From Thermococcus paralvinellae (GTDB lineage: Archaea; Methanobacteriota_B; Thermococci; Thermococcales; Thermococcaceae), in contig DQUR01000192.1 of assembly GCA_015662175.1 (NCBI GenBank), forward strand, positions 1 to 6,872: 6,872 nucleotides of DNA, written 5' to 3'. A program made the translations under genes and the position numbers. The notes below the pieces were generated by a model. That model saw nothing but the letters and a program-made list of their open reading frames with translations, made no database searches and was not told where the DNA came from. This document shows, piece by piece, positions 6,172 to 6,872 of the stretch. The stretch's first letter is position 1. Every line of letters starts with the position of its first letter.

Positions 6172-6828
6172 GTGGGCATTTTTATTGTCTTAGAGGGCAT
6201 CGATGGTGCTGGCAAATCCACACAGGCGAGACTGCTAGCAAAATGGTTTGAAAAAAGGGGCTATGATGTTGTATTAACAAAAGAACCAACGGATACCGCC
6301 TTTGGTAAGCTCATACGAAGGTTAGTTTTGACTGGAGGAAAAGAGGGGATTATCGATGGTGCAAAAATAAGTCATGAAGCTGAGGCCCTTCTCTTTGCTG
6401 CCGATAGGGCTGAGCACGTAAAAAAATTGATAGAGCCCTCACTCAAAGCTGGAAAAGTTGTTATCTCGGATAGGTATTTCTACTCATCCCTGGCCTACCA
6501 ATGGGCCCGTGGTTTGGATTTGGATTGGCTCATAAACCTGAACAAGTTTGCAATTAGGCCCGATTTAGTGATTCTGCTTGACTTACCCGTCAAGGAAAGC
6601 ATGAAAAGGATAAATGGAAGACAGCTCAAATCTGAGTTTGACAAAATAGTGGAGTTACAGAAAAAGGTCAGGGAAAACTACCTGAAACTTGCTGAGATGT
6701 TCCCGGAAATGAAAATTGTAAATGCCCTTGCCCCTATTGAAGATATCCACAACGACATAGTTGCCCTGGTGGAGCATGAAATTTTGAAGGTCAGACAGTG
6801 CCGATATCATCACCACTCAGACCGGTAA
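6172..6828 (+). CDS. tmk: Thymidylate kinase (dTMP kinase)
   Basis: This enzyme phosphorylates dTMP to dTDP with ATP in the cytoplasm, a required step for dTTP synthesis. The 218-residue protein begins MGIFIVLEG. It has the P-loop GIDGAGKST (9-17), the KEPT segment (37-40), [12 protein letters not shown] (71-82), the DRYFYSS substrate and catalytic motif (100-106) and a lid region around [11 protein letters not shown] (141-151). I start at GTG 6172 because GGAGGTG lies 6 bases upstream. The in-frame GTG at 6163 would add three residues but falls inside that site. Thymidylate kinases usually end at about 205 residues in this group. Here the conserved part stops near VEHEIL (200-205), and the last 13 residues ([13 protein letters not shown]) are a tail encoded opposite a C/D box RNA. 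The tail therefore probably has no selected function and reflects a lost or displaced stop codon. Confidence 0.95.
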   Translation: MGIFIVLEGIDGAGKSTQARLLAKWFEKRGYDVVLTKEPTDTAFGKLIRRLVLTGGKEGIIDGAKISHEAEALLFAADRAEHVKKLIEPSLKAGKVVISDRYFYSSLAYQWARGLDLDWLINLNKFAIRPDLVILLDLPVKESMKRINGRQLKSEFDKIVELQKKVRENYLKLAEMFPEMKIVNALAPIEDIHNDIVALVEHEILKVRQCRYHHHSDR

Positions 6829-6843
6829 ACGCACATCATCCCA
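6787..6843 (-). ncRNA. C/D box guide sRNA (2'-O-methylation guide), antisense to the 3' end of tmk
   Basis: Read on the minus strand, the order is: box C ATGATGT at 6839-6833 (one mismatch to RTGATGA), 12-nt guide at 6832-6821, box D' CTGA at 6820-6817, 3-nt spacer, box C' GTGATGA at 6813-6807 (perfect), 12-nt guide at 6806-6795, and box D CTGA at 6794-6791. GG before box C can pair with CC after box D to close the kink-turn. Equal 12-nt guides and a 3-nt internal spacer are the standard geometry of archaeal box C/D sRNAs, which direct fibrillarin with L7Ae and Nop5. The predicted targets are 5'-ACCGGUAAACGC (D' guide) and 5'-ACAGUGCCGAUA (D guide). By the box-plus-five rule the methylated bases would be the fifth of each, a G and a U. 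I could not place these in rRNA or tRNA from memory. The exact ends are estimated. Confidence 0.85.
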
Positions 6844-6845
6844 AA

Positions 6846-6867
6846 GTTTTTAATCCCTTTTATCTTT
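6846..6867 (+). terminator. Possible T-run terminator of tmk
   Basis: Just after the tmk stop the plus strand has three T runs (GTTTTT, CCCTTTT, ATCTTT) within 22 bases. This type of oligo-T stretch ends transcripts in Thermococcales without needing a hairpin. Confidence 0.4.
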
Positions 6868-6872
6868 AAAAA
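6861..6872 (-). promoter_or_regulatory. Possible promoter (TATA) of the C/D box sRNA
   Basis: The minus strand at the window edge reads TTTTTAAAGATA. Its centre lies about 26 bases upstream of the predicted 5' end of the C/D RNA, the normal distance for archaeal TATA boxes. The BRE would fall outside the window. It could also simply be part of a T-rich terminator of tmk on the other strand. Confidence 0.4.

Noticed and set aside
1..6872. CRISPR array, insertion sequence, tRNA or rRNA, or a defence or mobile system.
   Set aside because: No regularly spaced repeats, inverted terminal repeats, transposase motifs or structural RNA sequences were seen; apart from the C/D RNA the window is ordinary core chromosome.

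Overview
The window looks like chromosomal DNA from a hyperthermophilic archaeon of the order Thermococcales (Thermococcus, Pyrococcus or Palaeococcus), probably a moderately AT-rich species. The reasons are the proteins (a MalP-type alpha-glucan phosphorylase, a GTP-type PEP carboxykinase and a thymidylate kinase, all of Thermococcales type), GGAGGTG/GGTG-type ribosome binding sites 6-9 bases before starts, and BRE/TATA promoters with very short leaders. The species cannot be fixed from the sequence alone.

Layout. Four genes lie on the minus strand in the left 4.1 kb. In transcription order they are pckG (PEP carboxykinase, 2223-4109), two tandem paralogues that each join a PhoU-like helical domain to a TrkA_C (RCK_C) domain (1537-2163 and 969-1529), and the first 296 codons of malP (1-888, cut by the window edge). 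A divergent promoter region (4110-4264) separates them from the plus-strand genes. These are an NDP-sugar pyrophosphorylase with a left-handed beta-helix tail (4265-5350), a short degenerate phosphohexomutase homologue 11 bases downstream (5362-6066), and tmk (6172-6828), which has its own leader.

The most interesting small feature is at the right edge. On the minus strand, antisense to the last codons of tmk, lies a well-formed C/D box guide RNA (about 6787-6843). It has C, D', C' and D boxes, two guides of exactly 12 nt, a 3-nt D'-C' spacer and a TATA-like element at the right distance upstream. The last twelve residues of the thymidylate kinase are simply the reverse complement of this RNA.

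Functionally, malP and pckG handle sugar polymer breakdown and gluconeogenesis. malP carries an imperfect Thermococcales glycolytic motif between its TATA box and start codon, the position expected for repression. The plus-strand pair probably makes or controls a nucleotide sugar. The phosphohexomutase homologue keeps only the first two domains, has Tyr where the catalytic Ser should be and lacks the metal-binding DGDGDR loop, so it looks like a non-catalytic partner or a new activity. The two PhoU-TrkA_C proteins look like soluble sensor or regulatory subunits of ion transport, with no channel gene visible nearby.
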